Source: JBAYSY01 sp041675885 (GTDB lineage: Bacteria; Pseudomonadota; Alphaproteobacteria; Rhodobacterales; Rhodobacteraceae). From it: a stretch of 19,751 nt of DNA. Shown one piece after another: positions 1 to 6,972 of the stretch (within the stretch, counting starts at the first letter, position 1; the number at the start of each line of letters is the position of its first letter). Location of the stretch: contig JBAYSY010000047.1 in the NCBI GenBank assembly GCA_041675885.1, positions 1 to 19,751 of the forward strand. The letters run 5' to 3'. The notes under the pieces were generated by a model. That model was not told the origin of the DNA. It saw only the letters and a program-made list of their open reading frames with translations, and did no database searches. A program made the position numbers and the translations under genes.

Positions 1-174
1 CTGCCGATCGGGTTCTGGGACGAACGGCTGTCCACCGTCGCGGCGGAAAGGGCGCTGCTGGAGGCGGATACGACACGGAAACGTCGCTCTCAGGTGATCG
101 ACCATGTGGCGGCGGGGTATATCCTGCAAGGCGCGCTGGACCGGCTGGCGCATCTGATGCGGGGAAAGGCGTGA
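1..174 (+). CDS. ruvX: RuvX/YqgF family putative pre-16S rRNA nuclease, C-terminal part
   Basis: Partial gene cut by the left edge; frame 1 is open from base 1 to a TGA at 172-174, giving 57 residues. The segment begins LPIGFWDERLSTVAAERALL, the conserved 'DERLST' strand-helix of the YqgF/RuvX RNase H-like fold. It continues through RKRRSQVIDHVAAGYILQ, where the aspartate of 'IDHVAA' aligns with the third acidic catalytic residue of the family. Known family role: processing of the 5' end of 16S rRNA precursor (older name: Holliday junction resolvase-like). The stop codon overlaps the GTG start of the next gene (GTGA), so the two are probably translationally coupled. The N-terminal catalytic aspartate lies outside the window. 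Confidence 0.9.
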   Translation: MPIGFWDERLSTVAAERALLEADTTRKRRSQVIDHVAAGYILQGALDRLAHLMRGKA

Positions 175-419
175 AGGACGAAATCTGGCAGCGCGACGAG
201 ATCGACAGCCCCTGCGTGAAGATCTGCGTCATCCACCCCGGGGCGGGGGTCTGTGTCGGCTGCAACCGCACGCTTGAGGAAATCGCCGGATGGTCGGCGA
301 TGGGCGAGCTGCGCCGGGCCGAGGTGATGGCCGAACTGCCGGGCCGCGCGGCGCTGTTGCGCCGCCGCCGGGGCGGACGGACGGCGCGGGGGCAAGCGGA
401 GCAGGCTTCCGGCCCGTAA
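171..419 (+). CDS. DUF1289 family small cysteine-motif protein
   Basis: Small protein of 82 residues beginning at a GTG that overlaps the upstream stop codon by 4 bp. The core SPCVKICVIHPGAGVCVGC contains Cys15, Cys19, Cys28 and Cys31, followed by a short helical segment ending in 'MAELPGRA'. This is the DUF1289 signature; the four cysteines look like a metal or Fe-S site, but no biochemical role is established to my knowledge. The tail (about residues 64-82) is Arg/Gly-rich and probably disordered. Overlap with ruvX suggests an operon and perhaps an RNA-related role, which is inference only. A hairpin follows the stop at 439-457. Confidence 0.85.
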   Translation: MKDEIWQRDEIDSPCVKICVIHPGAGVCVGCNRTLEEIAGWSAMGELRRAEVMAELPGRAALLRRRRGGRTARGQAEQASGP

Positions 420-438
420 CGTGCGGGTGGAGAGCGCC

Positions 439-457
439 GGGGGGCTGTCTGCCCCCC
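439..457 (+). terminator. G/C hairpin after DUF1289 gene (candidate terminator)
   Basis: GGGGGGC (439-445), loop TGTCT, then GCCCCCC (451-457): a perfect 7-bp stem 19 bp after the DUF1289 stop. No T-run follows, so it is not a canonical intrinsic terminator. It lies between two converging genes and could serve either strand. It is the first half of the composite element described in the findings. Confidence 0.5.
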
Positions 458-489
458 CATCGCCATCGGCTTATCGAACCAACGGCGAT

Positions 490-520
490 CCCCCCGAGAG
501 TATTTCCGGAAGGAAGGACA
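490..520. repeat. CCCCCCGAGAGTATTT-type intergenic element, copy 1
   Basis: C-run followed by GAGAGTATTT (490-505) and a purine-rich stretch (to about 520), just past the 3' end of dadA and downstream of the 439-457 hairpin. A related sequence (CCCCCCGTGGGATATTC then a purine-rich tail) occurs at 4458-4488, also after a G/C hairpin. From memory such motifs recur in Rhodobacterales intergenic regions; that cannot be verified here. Function unknown; it may be part of a transcript 3' end. Confidence 0.4.
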
Positions 521-527
521 GGCGCGC

Positions 528-1835
528 TCAGGCGGTGGCGGGGCGCAGGTTGCCGGTTGCGGGCTGTGTCTGGGCGCCGGGGCGCAGGTAGCGGGCATAG
601 CCCAGGTCGGCCGCGTCGATTTCGGGCTCTGCGCCCGAGACGATATCGGCCAGCACCCGCCCCGAACCCGCCGCCATGGTCCAGCCCAGCGTGCCGTGCC
701 CGGTGTTGAGGTAGAGGTTCGCCACCGGCGTGCGCCCGACGATCGGCGTGCCGTCCGGGGTCATCGGCCGCAGCCCCGACCAGAACTCGGCCCGCGCCGC
801 GTCGCCCGCGCCGCCGAACAGTTCGCCCACCGATTTTTCCAGCGTCACCCGGCGGCGCGGGTTCAGCGACAGGTCGAACCCGGCGATCTCGGCCAGCCCG
901 CCCACGCGGATACGGTCGCCAAGCCGGGTGATCGCGATCTTGTAGGTCTCGTCCATCACGGTGGACACGGGCGCGCGGGCCTCATCGACGATCGGCAGGG
1001 TGATGGAATAGCCCTTGACCGGATAGACCGGCAGCCGCAGCCCGAGCGGCGCGGCCAGTTCCGGCGAATGGCTGCCCAGCGCAAGAACAAAGGCATCGGC
1101 CACCATCCTGCCCTCGGTGGTTTCGACCGAGGCAACGCGGCCCAGTTCAAGGTTCAGCCGCTTGATCCCGACGCCATGGCGGAAGGTCACGCCCAGCGCG
1201 GCGGCACGATCCGCCAGCCCGGTGGTGAAGGTGTAGCAGTCGCCGGTCTCGTCGCCCGGCAGCCGCAGCCCACCGGCGATCCGGTCGGCCGCACCCGCAA
1301 GGCCCGGCTCGGCCGCAAGGCAGCCCGCACGGTCCAGCACCTCGAACGGCACCCCGTCGGCCTTCAGTACCGCGATATCCTTGGCCGCCGCCGCGACCTG
1401 CTTTTCGCTGCGGAACAGTTGCAGCGTGCCCTGTGCCCGTTCGTCGTAGCGGATGCCGGTCTCGTCGCGCAGCGCCATCAGGCAGTCGCGGCTGTATTCC
1501 GCCAGCCGCACCATCCGCCCCTTGTTCAGCGCATAGCGCGCCGAGGTGCAGTTGCGCAGCATCCGCGCCATCCAGGCAATTTTCGCCGGATCGGGCCGCA
1601 GCCCGAGGATCAGCGGCGCATGGCGCTGGAACATCCACTTCATCGCCTTGAGCGGCACGTCCGGCGCGGCCCAGGGGGCGGAATAGCCGGGCGAGACCTG
1701 ACCGGCGTTGGCAAAGCTGGTTTCCAGCGCGGGGCCGGGCTGGCGGTCGATGACGGTGACCTCATGGCCCGCCTTCGCCAGATACCAGGCCGAAGTCACG
1801 CCGATGACGCCGGATCCGAGGACAATGATCTTCAT
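528..1835 (-). CDS. dadA: D-amino acid dehydrogenase (FAD-dependent)
   Basis: 435 residues, the usual DadA length. The N-terminus MKIIVLGSGVIGVTSAWYLA is the FAD-binding GxGxxG Rossmann motif (Gly7, Gly9, Gly12). The next segment contains 'ETSFANAGQVSPGYSAPWAAP', highly typical of DadA, and the C-terminus has NTGHGTLGWTMAAGSG (about 377-392), the second FAD-contacting block of the DAO family. Known role: membrane-associated oxidative deamination of D-amino acids (notably D-alanine) to 2-oxo acids and ammonia, passing electrons to the quinone pool. No alanine racemase or Lrp-type regulator is adjacent, so the usual dad operon is not seen. Start is ATG at 1835; the Shine-Dalgarno in front is weak (CAGGGTG). 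Confidence 0.93.
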   Translation of the reverse strand: MKIIVLGSGVIGVTSAWYLAKAGHEVTVIDRQPGPALETSFANAGQVSPGYSAPWAAPDVPLKAMKWMFQRHAPLILGLRPDPAKIAWMARMLRNCTSARYALNKGRMVRLAEYSRDCLMALRDETGIRYDERAQGTLQLFRSEKQVAAAAKDIAVLKADGVPFEVLDRAGCLAAEPGLAGAADRIAGGLRLPGDETGDCYTFTTGLADRAAALGVTFRHGVGIKRLNLELGRVASVETTEGRMVADAFVLALGSHSPELAAPLGLRLPVYPVKGYSITLPIVDEARAPVSTVMDETYKIAITRLGDRIRVGGLAEIAGFDLSLNPRRRVTLEKSVGELFGGAGDAARAEFWSGLRPMTPDGTPIVGRTPVANLYLNTGHGTLGWTMAAGSGRVLADIVSGAEPEIDAADLGYARYLRPGAQTQPATGNLRPATA

Positions 1836-1926
1836 GGCACACCCTGTTCGCGCTTGAGAATCGGTCTGACGACGATCATAACCCCGGATGCGGCGAAGAA
1901 TTTGGGGAATATGCCTGCGCGAAGTG

Positions 1927-1940
1927 AATTGTATGCAATT
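1927..1940. promoter_or_regulatory. AATTG-N4-CAATT dyad upstream of dadA
   Basis: Perfect 5-bp inverted repeat AATTG TATG CAATT about 90 bp upstream of the dadA start and about 160 bp upstream of the HIT gene. It is AT-rich in an otherwise very GC-rich context. Read on the minus strand it contains TACAAT, a good -10 hexamer match, so it could combine a dadA -10 box with an operator. No convincing -35 was found at the right distance. The regulator is unknown; GntR-type sites have a similar TTGTATNCAA look. Confidence 0.35.
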
Positions 1941-2097
1941 ATCTTCGATTGACTAGCCTTTGGTCGGCAGATCATGCGAGCATATCGCCATTCCCGCGAA
2001 GAATACCCCATGGGCAAATCAGGTTTGACCGCCCCGCCCGCGCGGGGCAGGATGCCCCCGAAGCGCGATGCCGAACCACCCCCGACAGGAGTCCGAG

Positions 2098-2529
2098 ATG
2101 ACCACCCCCTGCCTGTTCTGCCGGATCGCCGCGGGCGAACTGCCCGCCCACAAGGTGTATGAGGACGACGCCGTGCTTGCCTTCCTCGACCTGCATCCGA
2201 TCCGGCCCGGGCACACGCTGGTGATCCCGCGCGATCATCACGTCTGGTTCGAGGATCTGCCCGAGGCCCTGGCCACGCGGATCACCTCGGTTTCGCAGGG
2301 GCTTTCCCGGCGGATGAAGGCGCTCTACGGGGTCGAGCGGGTGGCGATGTTCTACACCGGCATCCATGTGCCGCATGCCCACGCCCATGTGGTGCCGATG
2401 CACCATGTGCATGACGTAAGTTCGGCGGTCTATCTGGGCGAAGGGGCGGAGGGTTTCACCCTGCCGCCGCGCCTGCCCGAAGAAGAGATGGCCCGCATCG
2501 CCGCCGAACTGGGCAGCGATGCCGCCTGA
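2098..2529 (+). CDS. HIT family protein (histidine-triad nucleotide hydrolase/transferase)
   Basis: 143 residues. The start at 2098 is preferred over an in-frame ATG 30 bp upstream because CAGGAG sits just before it and the family N-terminus (PCLFCRI) follows directly. The histidine triad is HAHAHVV with His93, His95 and His97, the middle-to-last His being the nucleophile region of HIT enzymes. Cys5 and Cys8 of CLFC probably bind zinc with histidines, as in HinT-like members. The 'IRPGHTLVIPRDHH' strand is also typical. Known family chemistry is hydrolysis of AMP-linked or dinucleotide substrates; the substrate here is unknown. Divergent from dadA; the CAP-RTX gene converges from the right with a 9-bp gap. 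Confidence 0.9.
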   Translation: MTTPCLFCRIAAGELPAHKVYEDDAVLAFLDLHPIRPGHTLVIPRDHHVWFEDLPEALATRITSVSQGLSRRMKALYGVERVAMFYTGIHVPHAHAHVVPMHHVHDVSSAVYLGEGAEGFTLPPRLPEEEMARIAAELGSDAA

Positions 2530-2538
2530 CCCGCCGGG

Positions 2539-4203
2539 TCACACGATGACGATACTGTCGGCCAGCGCCTGAAGATCGGTGAAATTGTTCAGCCGCAGCA
2601 GGTCGCCATCGCCGAAGTCGAACACCGTGTTCCCGGCCGGGCCGACATGGGCGAACTGGTCGATCACCCCCTTCTGGTCGAGATTGCCGTCCCAGAGATT
2701 GGAGTTCAGCCGCAGCCGGTCGCCCTGGCCGATGGTGAAGTCGGTGATCACGTCGTGGTCGAAGCCCTTGGCAAAGACAAAGACATCCGCCCCCGCCCCG
2801 CCGGTCAGCGTATCGTTGCCTGCGCCGCCGTTCAGCGTGTCGTTGCCCGGTCCGCCGAACAGCAGGTCATCCCCCGGCCCGCCGAACAGCCGGTCGTTGC
2901 CCGCCCCGCCCCGCAGCAGGTCATGGCCGGCCCCGCCCTCCAGCAGGTCGTGGCCCGCACCGCCCTCCAGCGTGTCATTGCCCGCCCCACCCCGAAGCGT
3001 GTCGCGCCCCGGGCCGCCGATCAGCAGGTCATTGCCCGGCCCGCCGAACAGAAGGTCGTTGCCTGCCCCACCGCGCAGCGTGTCGTCCCCCGCGCCGCCG
3101 AACAGCCGGTCGTGGCCCGCACCGCCCTCCAGCACATCGTTCCCCGCGCCGCCTTCCAGCGTGTCGTTGCCCGCGCCACCGCGCAGCGTGTCGTTGCCGG
3201 GCCCGCCGAACAGCAGATCATCGCCCGGGCCGCCTACCAGCAGGTCGTTGCCCGCGCCGCCGTGGATGGTGTCATTGCCTGCACCGCCGCGGATCGTGTT
3301 GTTGCCCGCGTTGCCCATAAGCATGTTGTCGGCGCCGTTGCCGGTCAGCGACAGGTCGCCCACGCCCAGCAGCCCGGCGTTCAGCGCACCCTGTTTCAGC
3401 ACCATGTCGCCCGATGTCATCAGCCAGTCGGGGCCGACCGCATCCAGCTTGACGTTGCCATGCGACAGATCGACGGCGACGGTCGCCTTGCTGTTGCCCC
3501 ATGTCACGGTGATGTCGTGCACCCGCGCATTCGCGAGGCCCAGCGCATAGCCCCCCGCCGCCGCGGTGGCGGTGCTGTGGGCGGGGTTGGCGAAGGTGAC
3601 GCCCGCGCGCCCCTCGCCCACCGAATAGAACCCGTCGCCGTCGGTGTCGGTATAGGCGACGCCGGTAAGGAACACGAGACTGCCGCTTTTGGCGAATTTC
3701 GTGGTCAGGTAGGAGAGGTCGAAAAGTGTGCCCTGATGGGTGTGCCGCGCAATGTCCTGCCCGACCCCGATCTCGCGGAAGGTGGCGTTCAGCATGTTCT
3801 GCCGGTGAGAGGCACTGTGGAACAGGCCGGCGTGCTGGCTTTCGATCACATCGGCAAGCGAGGAACCGATGGATTGGGCGGCGATATTCTCACCCCAGGC
3901 CCAGCTTGAAGTGAAGGCGTATCCCGCGTCCTTCATCCGGTCTCCGGGGCTGTTTCCGCCCGCGCCGGCATGGCTGAAACGGTCGAGATAGGTTCTGCCG
4001 CCCCCCATCCAGTCCGAGTGTTCAAACGCGGCAAGATGGAGCAGTTCATTGGGCGCCAGCGGCTGGCGTGCCGTGCCGTCGAGCGGGTTTCCCGGAAGCC
4101 CCTCGTTCAGGCCGACCTTATGCCGCGCCGCCTCGCCCAGCGGGTCGAGCCGTGCCCGGTTGATGAGTTCCACCAGATACTGTTCAGCATTGCTGAGCGC
4201 CAT
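2539..4203 (-). CDS. CAP/SCP-domain protein with C-terminal RTX calcium-binding repeats
   Basis: 554 residues without an N-terminal signal peptide. Residues about 8-170 form a CAP (SCP/PR1) domain with the family markers His61 (AFEHSDWM), FSH at 76-78, Glu105 (GENIA) and His133 (SHRQNML). Residues 186-198 contain an Asp-rich DTDGDGFYSVGE loop resembling a calcium-binding turn. Residues about 288-476 hold roughly 21 GGxGxDxLx nonapeptides, about 18 of them canonical, forming a calcium-bound parallel beta-roll. The C-terminus ('FVFAKGFDHDVITDF' then a hydrophobic end IVIV) fits a type I secretion signal. Inference: an extracellular calcium-stabilised CAP protein exported by an ABC/MFP/TolC system located elsewhere. 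CAP domain function in bacteria is poorly defined. AAGGGG lies just before the ATG at 4203. Confidence 0.9.
   Translation of the reverse strand: MALSNAEQYLVELINRARLDPLGEAARHKVGLNEGLPGNPLDGTARQPLAPNELLHLAAFEHSDWMGGGRTYLDRFSHAGAGGNSPGDRMKDAGYAFTSSWAWGENIAAQSIGSSLADVIESQHAGLFHSASHRQNMLNATFREIGVGQDIARHTHQGTLFDLSYLTTKFAKSGSLVFLTGVAYTDTDGDGFYSVGEGRAGVTFANPAHSTATAAAGGYALGLANARVHDITVTWGNSKATVAVDLSHGNVKLDAVGPDWLMTSGDMVLKQGALNAGLLGVGDLSLTGNGADNMLMGNAGNNTIRGGAGNDTIHGGAGNDLLVGGPGDDLLFGGPGNDTLRGGAGNDTLEGGAGNDVLEGGAGHDRLFGGAGDDTLRGGAGNDLLFGGPGNDLLIGGPGRDTLRGGAGNDTLEGGAGHDLLEGGAGHDLLRGGAGNDRLFGGPGDDLLFGGPGNDTLNGGAGNDTLTGGAGADVFVFAKGFDHDVITDFTIGQGDRLRLNSNLWDGNLDQKGVIDQFAHVGPAGNTVFDFGDGDLLRLNNFTDLQALADSIVIV
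2776..3342 (-). repeat. 27-bp tandem repeats encoding RTX nonapeptides
   Basis: About 21 tandem 27-bp units inside the CAP-RTX gene (residues 288-476). Beyond the basic unit there is a higher-order pattern: the series DDLLF-NDTLR-NDTLE-NDVLE recurs seven units later as NDLLI-RDTLR-NDTLE-HDLLE, and again six units later as DDLLF-NDTLN-NDTLT. This suggests block duplications of about 160-190 bp. Three units (9, 15 and 16) carry GHD in place of GND. Confidence 0.85.
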
Positions 4204-4527
4204 GCTTTGCCCCTTCGCCCGCTTCGCCCGGGGTCACTGCCAGTCTGCCGCCCGGATATTCCCAAGTCTGGAAACAGTTGAATGGGGATTTGCGGCGATT
4301 CCCGGCACGAGGTTCAGGCAAGATTGCGGCAAGTTCCGGCCATGGTCGTGGCGGCACCCCCGCCGCGCTGCCGGCCGGGCGGCTGGCGCGGTTGTGAGTT
4401 GCGCCCGGCGCCGCGCGGGCGGATGGTGCGGGAGCGGGGGGCACCCCCCCCCCGCCGCCCCCCGTGGGATATTCTCAGGGGCGGAAGATGAACAGGGGCC
4501 TCGCAGGGGCGGGGCCGGAGCGCGCAC
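4204..4527. other. 324-bp divergent intergenic region between CAP-RTX gene and selO
   Basis: No credible gene here: short open frames on both strands lack recognisable content. It should hold the promoters of both flanking genes, but I found no convincing -35/-10 pair. The selO-proximal third (4436-4488) carries a poly-G/poly-C hairpin followed by a CCCCCCGTGGGATATTC element resembling that at 490-520. Its position upstream of a gene start, rather than behind a stop codon, is unexpected for a terminator. Confidence 0.6.
4436..4488. repeat. G/C hairpin plus CCCCCCGTGGGATATTC element, copy 2
   Basis: GGGGG (4436-4440), GCAC, CCCCC (4445-4449) can pair; a further C-run leads into GTGGGATATTC (4464-4474) and a purine-rich tail GGGGCGGAAGATG. 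The order (hairpin, C-run, G-N-G, AT-rich core, purine tail) matches 439-520. It lies 40 bp upstream of selO. It might be in the selO leader or be a remnant terminator of a lost gene. Confidence 0.4.
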
Positions 4528-5967
4528 ATGACACCCCGGATCGGTTTCGACAACTCATACGCCCGGCTGCCGGAGCGGTTCTTTGCCCGGCTGGACCCGG
4601 TGCCGGTGGCGGACCCGGCGCTGTTTTCGCTCAATACACGGCTGGCGCACGAGATGGGGCTGGACCCCGCCGCGCTGGCCTCGCCCGAAGGGGTGGCGAT
4701 GCTGGCGGGCAACTTTGTGCCCGAGGGGGCCGAGCCGCTGGCGCAGGCCTATGCCGGGCATCAGTTCGGCGGCTGGGTGCCGCAGCTTGGCGACGGGCGG
4801 GCGATCCTTCTGGGCGAGGTGGTCGGGCCGGACGGGCGGCGCTGGGACATCCAGCTCAAGGGCAGCGGCCGCACGCCGTTTTCCCGCAGGGGTGACGGCC
4901 GGGCCTGGCTGGGGCCGGTGATCCGCGAATATCTGGTGTCCGAGGCGATGGCGGCGCTGGGTATCCCGACCACGCGGGCGCTGGCCGCCGTGGCCACGGG
5001 CGAGACGATCCTGCGTGAGGCCGCCCTGCCCGGCGCGGTGCTGTGCCGGGTGGCGCGTTCGCACATCCGGGTCGGCACGTTCCAGTATTTCGCGGCGCGG
5101 GGCGATACCGAGGCGGTGGCGCTTCTGGCCGACATGGCCCGCGACCGGCATTTCCCCGAGGCCGAAGGGCCGCTCGGCCTGCTGCGCGCGGCGGTGGCGG
5201 CGCAGGCGCGGCTGGTGGCGCAGTGGATGGCGGTCGGTTTCATCCACGGGGTGATGAACACCGACAACGCCCATGTCGGCGGCGAGACCATCGACTACGG
5301 CCCCTGCGCCTTCATGGACGCCTATCATCCGGGGCGGGTGTTTTCCTCCATCGACAGCCAGGGGCGCTATGCCTATGCCAACCAGCCGCAGATCGCCGCG
5401 TGGAACCTCGCGCAATTCGCCACCTGCCTGTTGCCGCTGATGGAAGGCACCCGCGAGGCGGCGGTTGCCGAGGCGACCGAGGCGGTCCACGGCTTCGCCG
5501 ACCTGTTCCAGGCCGAATGGCTGGCGCGGTTCCGGGCCAAGCTGGGGCTGGCGGCAGAGGAGGAGGGCGACCGGGAACTGATCGAATCGCTGCTGTCGCT
5601 GATGACCGCGCAGCAGGCGGATTTCACCCGGGTCTTCAGGGCCTTGTCGGAGGGTGGCGGGGCGGACGAATTCGTTGATCGCGACGCGCTTTCCCCGTGG
5701 CTGGAGACGTGGGAGGTGCGGCTGGGGCGCGAGGGGCGCAGCCGCGCCGATGCGGAGGAGGCGATGCGCGGCGTGAACCCGGCGATCGTCCCGCGCAATC
5801 ACCGGGTGGAGGAAGCCATCGCCGCCGCGGTCGCGGGCGACAAGGGGCCGTTCGAGCGGCTGCACCGGGCGCTGGCCACCCCCTTCGCCACCGATGCCGA
5901 TACCGCCGCCTACCGCCGCGCGCCGGACGACGACGAGGTGGTGCGGCGGACCTTCTGCGGCACCTGA
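4528..5967 (+). CDS. selO: Protein adenylyltransferase SelO (YdiU/UPF0061)
   Basis: 479 residues, full length for the family. SelO has a pseudokinase fold with inverted ATP binding and transfers AMP to Ser/Thr/Tyr of target proteins, linked to redox homeostasis. Family motifs present: YAGHQFGGWVPQLGDGRA (75-92), QLKGSGRTPFSRRGDGRA (109-126) with the nucleotide-binding Lys111, VIREYLVSEAM (131-141) with Glu134, GFIHGVMNTDN (237-247) with Asp246 and Asn247, and TIDYGP (254-259) with the metal-binding Asp256. The protein ends TFCGT, so Cys477 is the antepenultimate residue, the position of selenocysteine in animal SelO and of the redox cysteine in bacterial homologues. ATG at 4528 has CGGAG 9 nt upstream. 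Converges on the transporter gene with a 22-bp gap. Confidence 0.95.
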   Translation: MTPRIGFDNSYARLPERFFARLDPVPVADPALFSLNTRLAHEMGLDPAALASPEGVAMLAGNFVPEGAEPLAQAYAGHQFGGWVPQLGDGRAILLGEVVGPDGRRWDIQLKGSGRTPFSRRGDGRAWLGPVIREYLVSEAMAALGIPTTRALAAVATGETILREAALPGAVLCRVARSHIRVGTFQYFAARGDTEAVALLADMARDRHFPEAEGPLGLLRAAVAAQARLVAQWMAVGFIHGVMNTDNAHVGGETIDYGPCAFMDAYHPGRVFSSIDSQGRYAYANQPQIAAWNLAQFATCLLPLMEGTREAAVAEATEAVHGFADLFQAEWLARFRAKLGLAAEEEGDRELIESLLSLMTAQQADFTRVFRALSEGGGADEFVDRDALSPWLETWEVRLGREGRSRADAEEAMRGVNPAIVPRNHRVEEAIAAAVAGDKGPFERLHRALATPFATDADTAAYRRAPDDDEVVRRTFCGT

Positions 5968-5989
5968 ACGGCGACTGAACGGTGGCGGC

Positions 5990-6895
5990 TCAACCCGCCG
6001 CCGCGCGGGCCTTTCGTCCGGGCAGGTTGATCAGCAGGATACCCGCCGCCACCGTCGCCCCGGCGATCAGCAGCAGCGGTCCCACCGTTTCGCCAAGGAT
6101 CGCCCAGCCGAGGCCAAGGCCGAACAGCGGCGACAGGAACGAAAAGCTTGCCACCCCCGCCGCCGGGTAGATCGACAGCATCGCAAGCCAGACCAGCATT
6201 CCCACCGCCACCACCACGATGGATTGCAGGCCCAGCATCAGGTGATGCACCGGCTCGGGGTCGCGCAACAGCGGGCCGAACAGCGGCGAGGCCAGCAGCA
6301 GCACCGGCGCCGAGATCGCGACCATCCAGAACAGCTGCACCTGCGGACCTACCCCTTGCTCGCCCGCCTTGCGCGCCAGCAGCGCCAGCGCCGCCCAGCT
6401 CATCGCCGCGCCAAGCCCGAGCAGATCGCCCGTCAGGCTGGCCCCCGTGCCCTCGCCCCGGTCGGCAAGCGCCAGCGCCATCCCCGCGAAGGCCAGCCCC
6501 AGCCCCGCCCCCTTGCGCGGGGTGATGCGCTCACCGGGCAGGAACACATGGGCGGCAAGCGCCAGCCAGACCGGCATGGAGTAGAACACCACCGTTGCCC
6601 GCACCACGGTCGTCAGGTCAAGCGCGATGAACAGGCAGAGGAATTCGGCGGCGAACAGCAGGCCGAGCGCCAGCGAAACCGGCAGCACCCCCGGCCCGAC
6701 CCGGGGCGAAAGCCCGCGCGCCCACATCCAGACAAGGATGCACAGCGCCGCGATGGCCGAGCGCGCCCCGGCGGCGAACACCGGCTGATAGCCGCCGTTC
6801 ATCACCTTGATCATCACCTGGTTGGCACCGAACAGAAAGGCGAAACCGATCAGCACCACCGCGCCGAAAGTGTCCATCCGCTCCCTGCGCTGCAT
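5990..6895 (-). CDS. DMT superfamily (EamA) transporter
   Basis: About 301 residues from the ATG at 6895, chosen because AGGGGGA lies 5 nt in front; a longer frame to 6949 adds a proline-rich segment with no ribosome site, and a second ATG at 6877 also has a plausible site. The protein is nearly all hydrophobic with about ten predicted membrane helices in two EamA halves. Helix 1 contains GFAFLFGANQVMIK; the repeat contains SFSFLSPLFGLGLGWAILGE, the typical 'P-x-x-x-x-x-x-x-x-x-x-GE' end of EamA domains. Role: inner-membrane export of a small metabolite or amino acid, substrate not predictable. The lipoprotein gene lies 77 bp upstream on the same strand and may be co-transcribed. Confidence 0.88.
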   Translation of the reverse strand: MQRRERMDTFGAVVLIGFAFLFGANQVMIKVMNGGYQPVFAAGARSAIAALCILVWMWARGLSPRVGPGVLPVSLALGLLFAAEFLCLFIALDLTTVVRATVVFYSMPVWLALAAHVFLPGERITPRKGAGLGLAFAGMALALADRGEGTGASLTGDLLGLGAAMSWAALALLARKAGEQGVGPQVQLFWMVAISAPVLLLASPLFGPLLRDPEPVHHLMLGLQSIVVVAVGMLVWLAMLSIYPAAGVASFSFLSPLFGLGLGWAILGETVGPLLLIAGATVAAGILLINLPGRKARAAAG

Positions 6896-6972
6896 CGCTT
6901 TCCCCCTGGATTCCGGCGGCACAGTCCGGGGCGGGGCGGGCGAAGTCAAGGTCTGGCCGGGCGACCGTACGC

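Noticed and set aside
696..1952. Plus-strand 418-codon frame opposite dadA
   Set aside because: Composition is Arg/His/Gly shadow-like, and dadA on the other strand has clear motifs throughout.
1949..1977. TTGACT considered as -35 of a plus-strand HIT gene promoter
   Set aside because: No acceptable -10 hexamer at 16-18 bp; the nearby AT-rich bases fit poorly.
2776..3342. 27-bp tandem repeats considered as a CRISPR array
   Set aside because: No unique spacers; units are contiguous and encode GGxGxDxLx peptides in frame.
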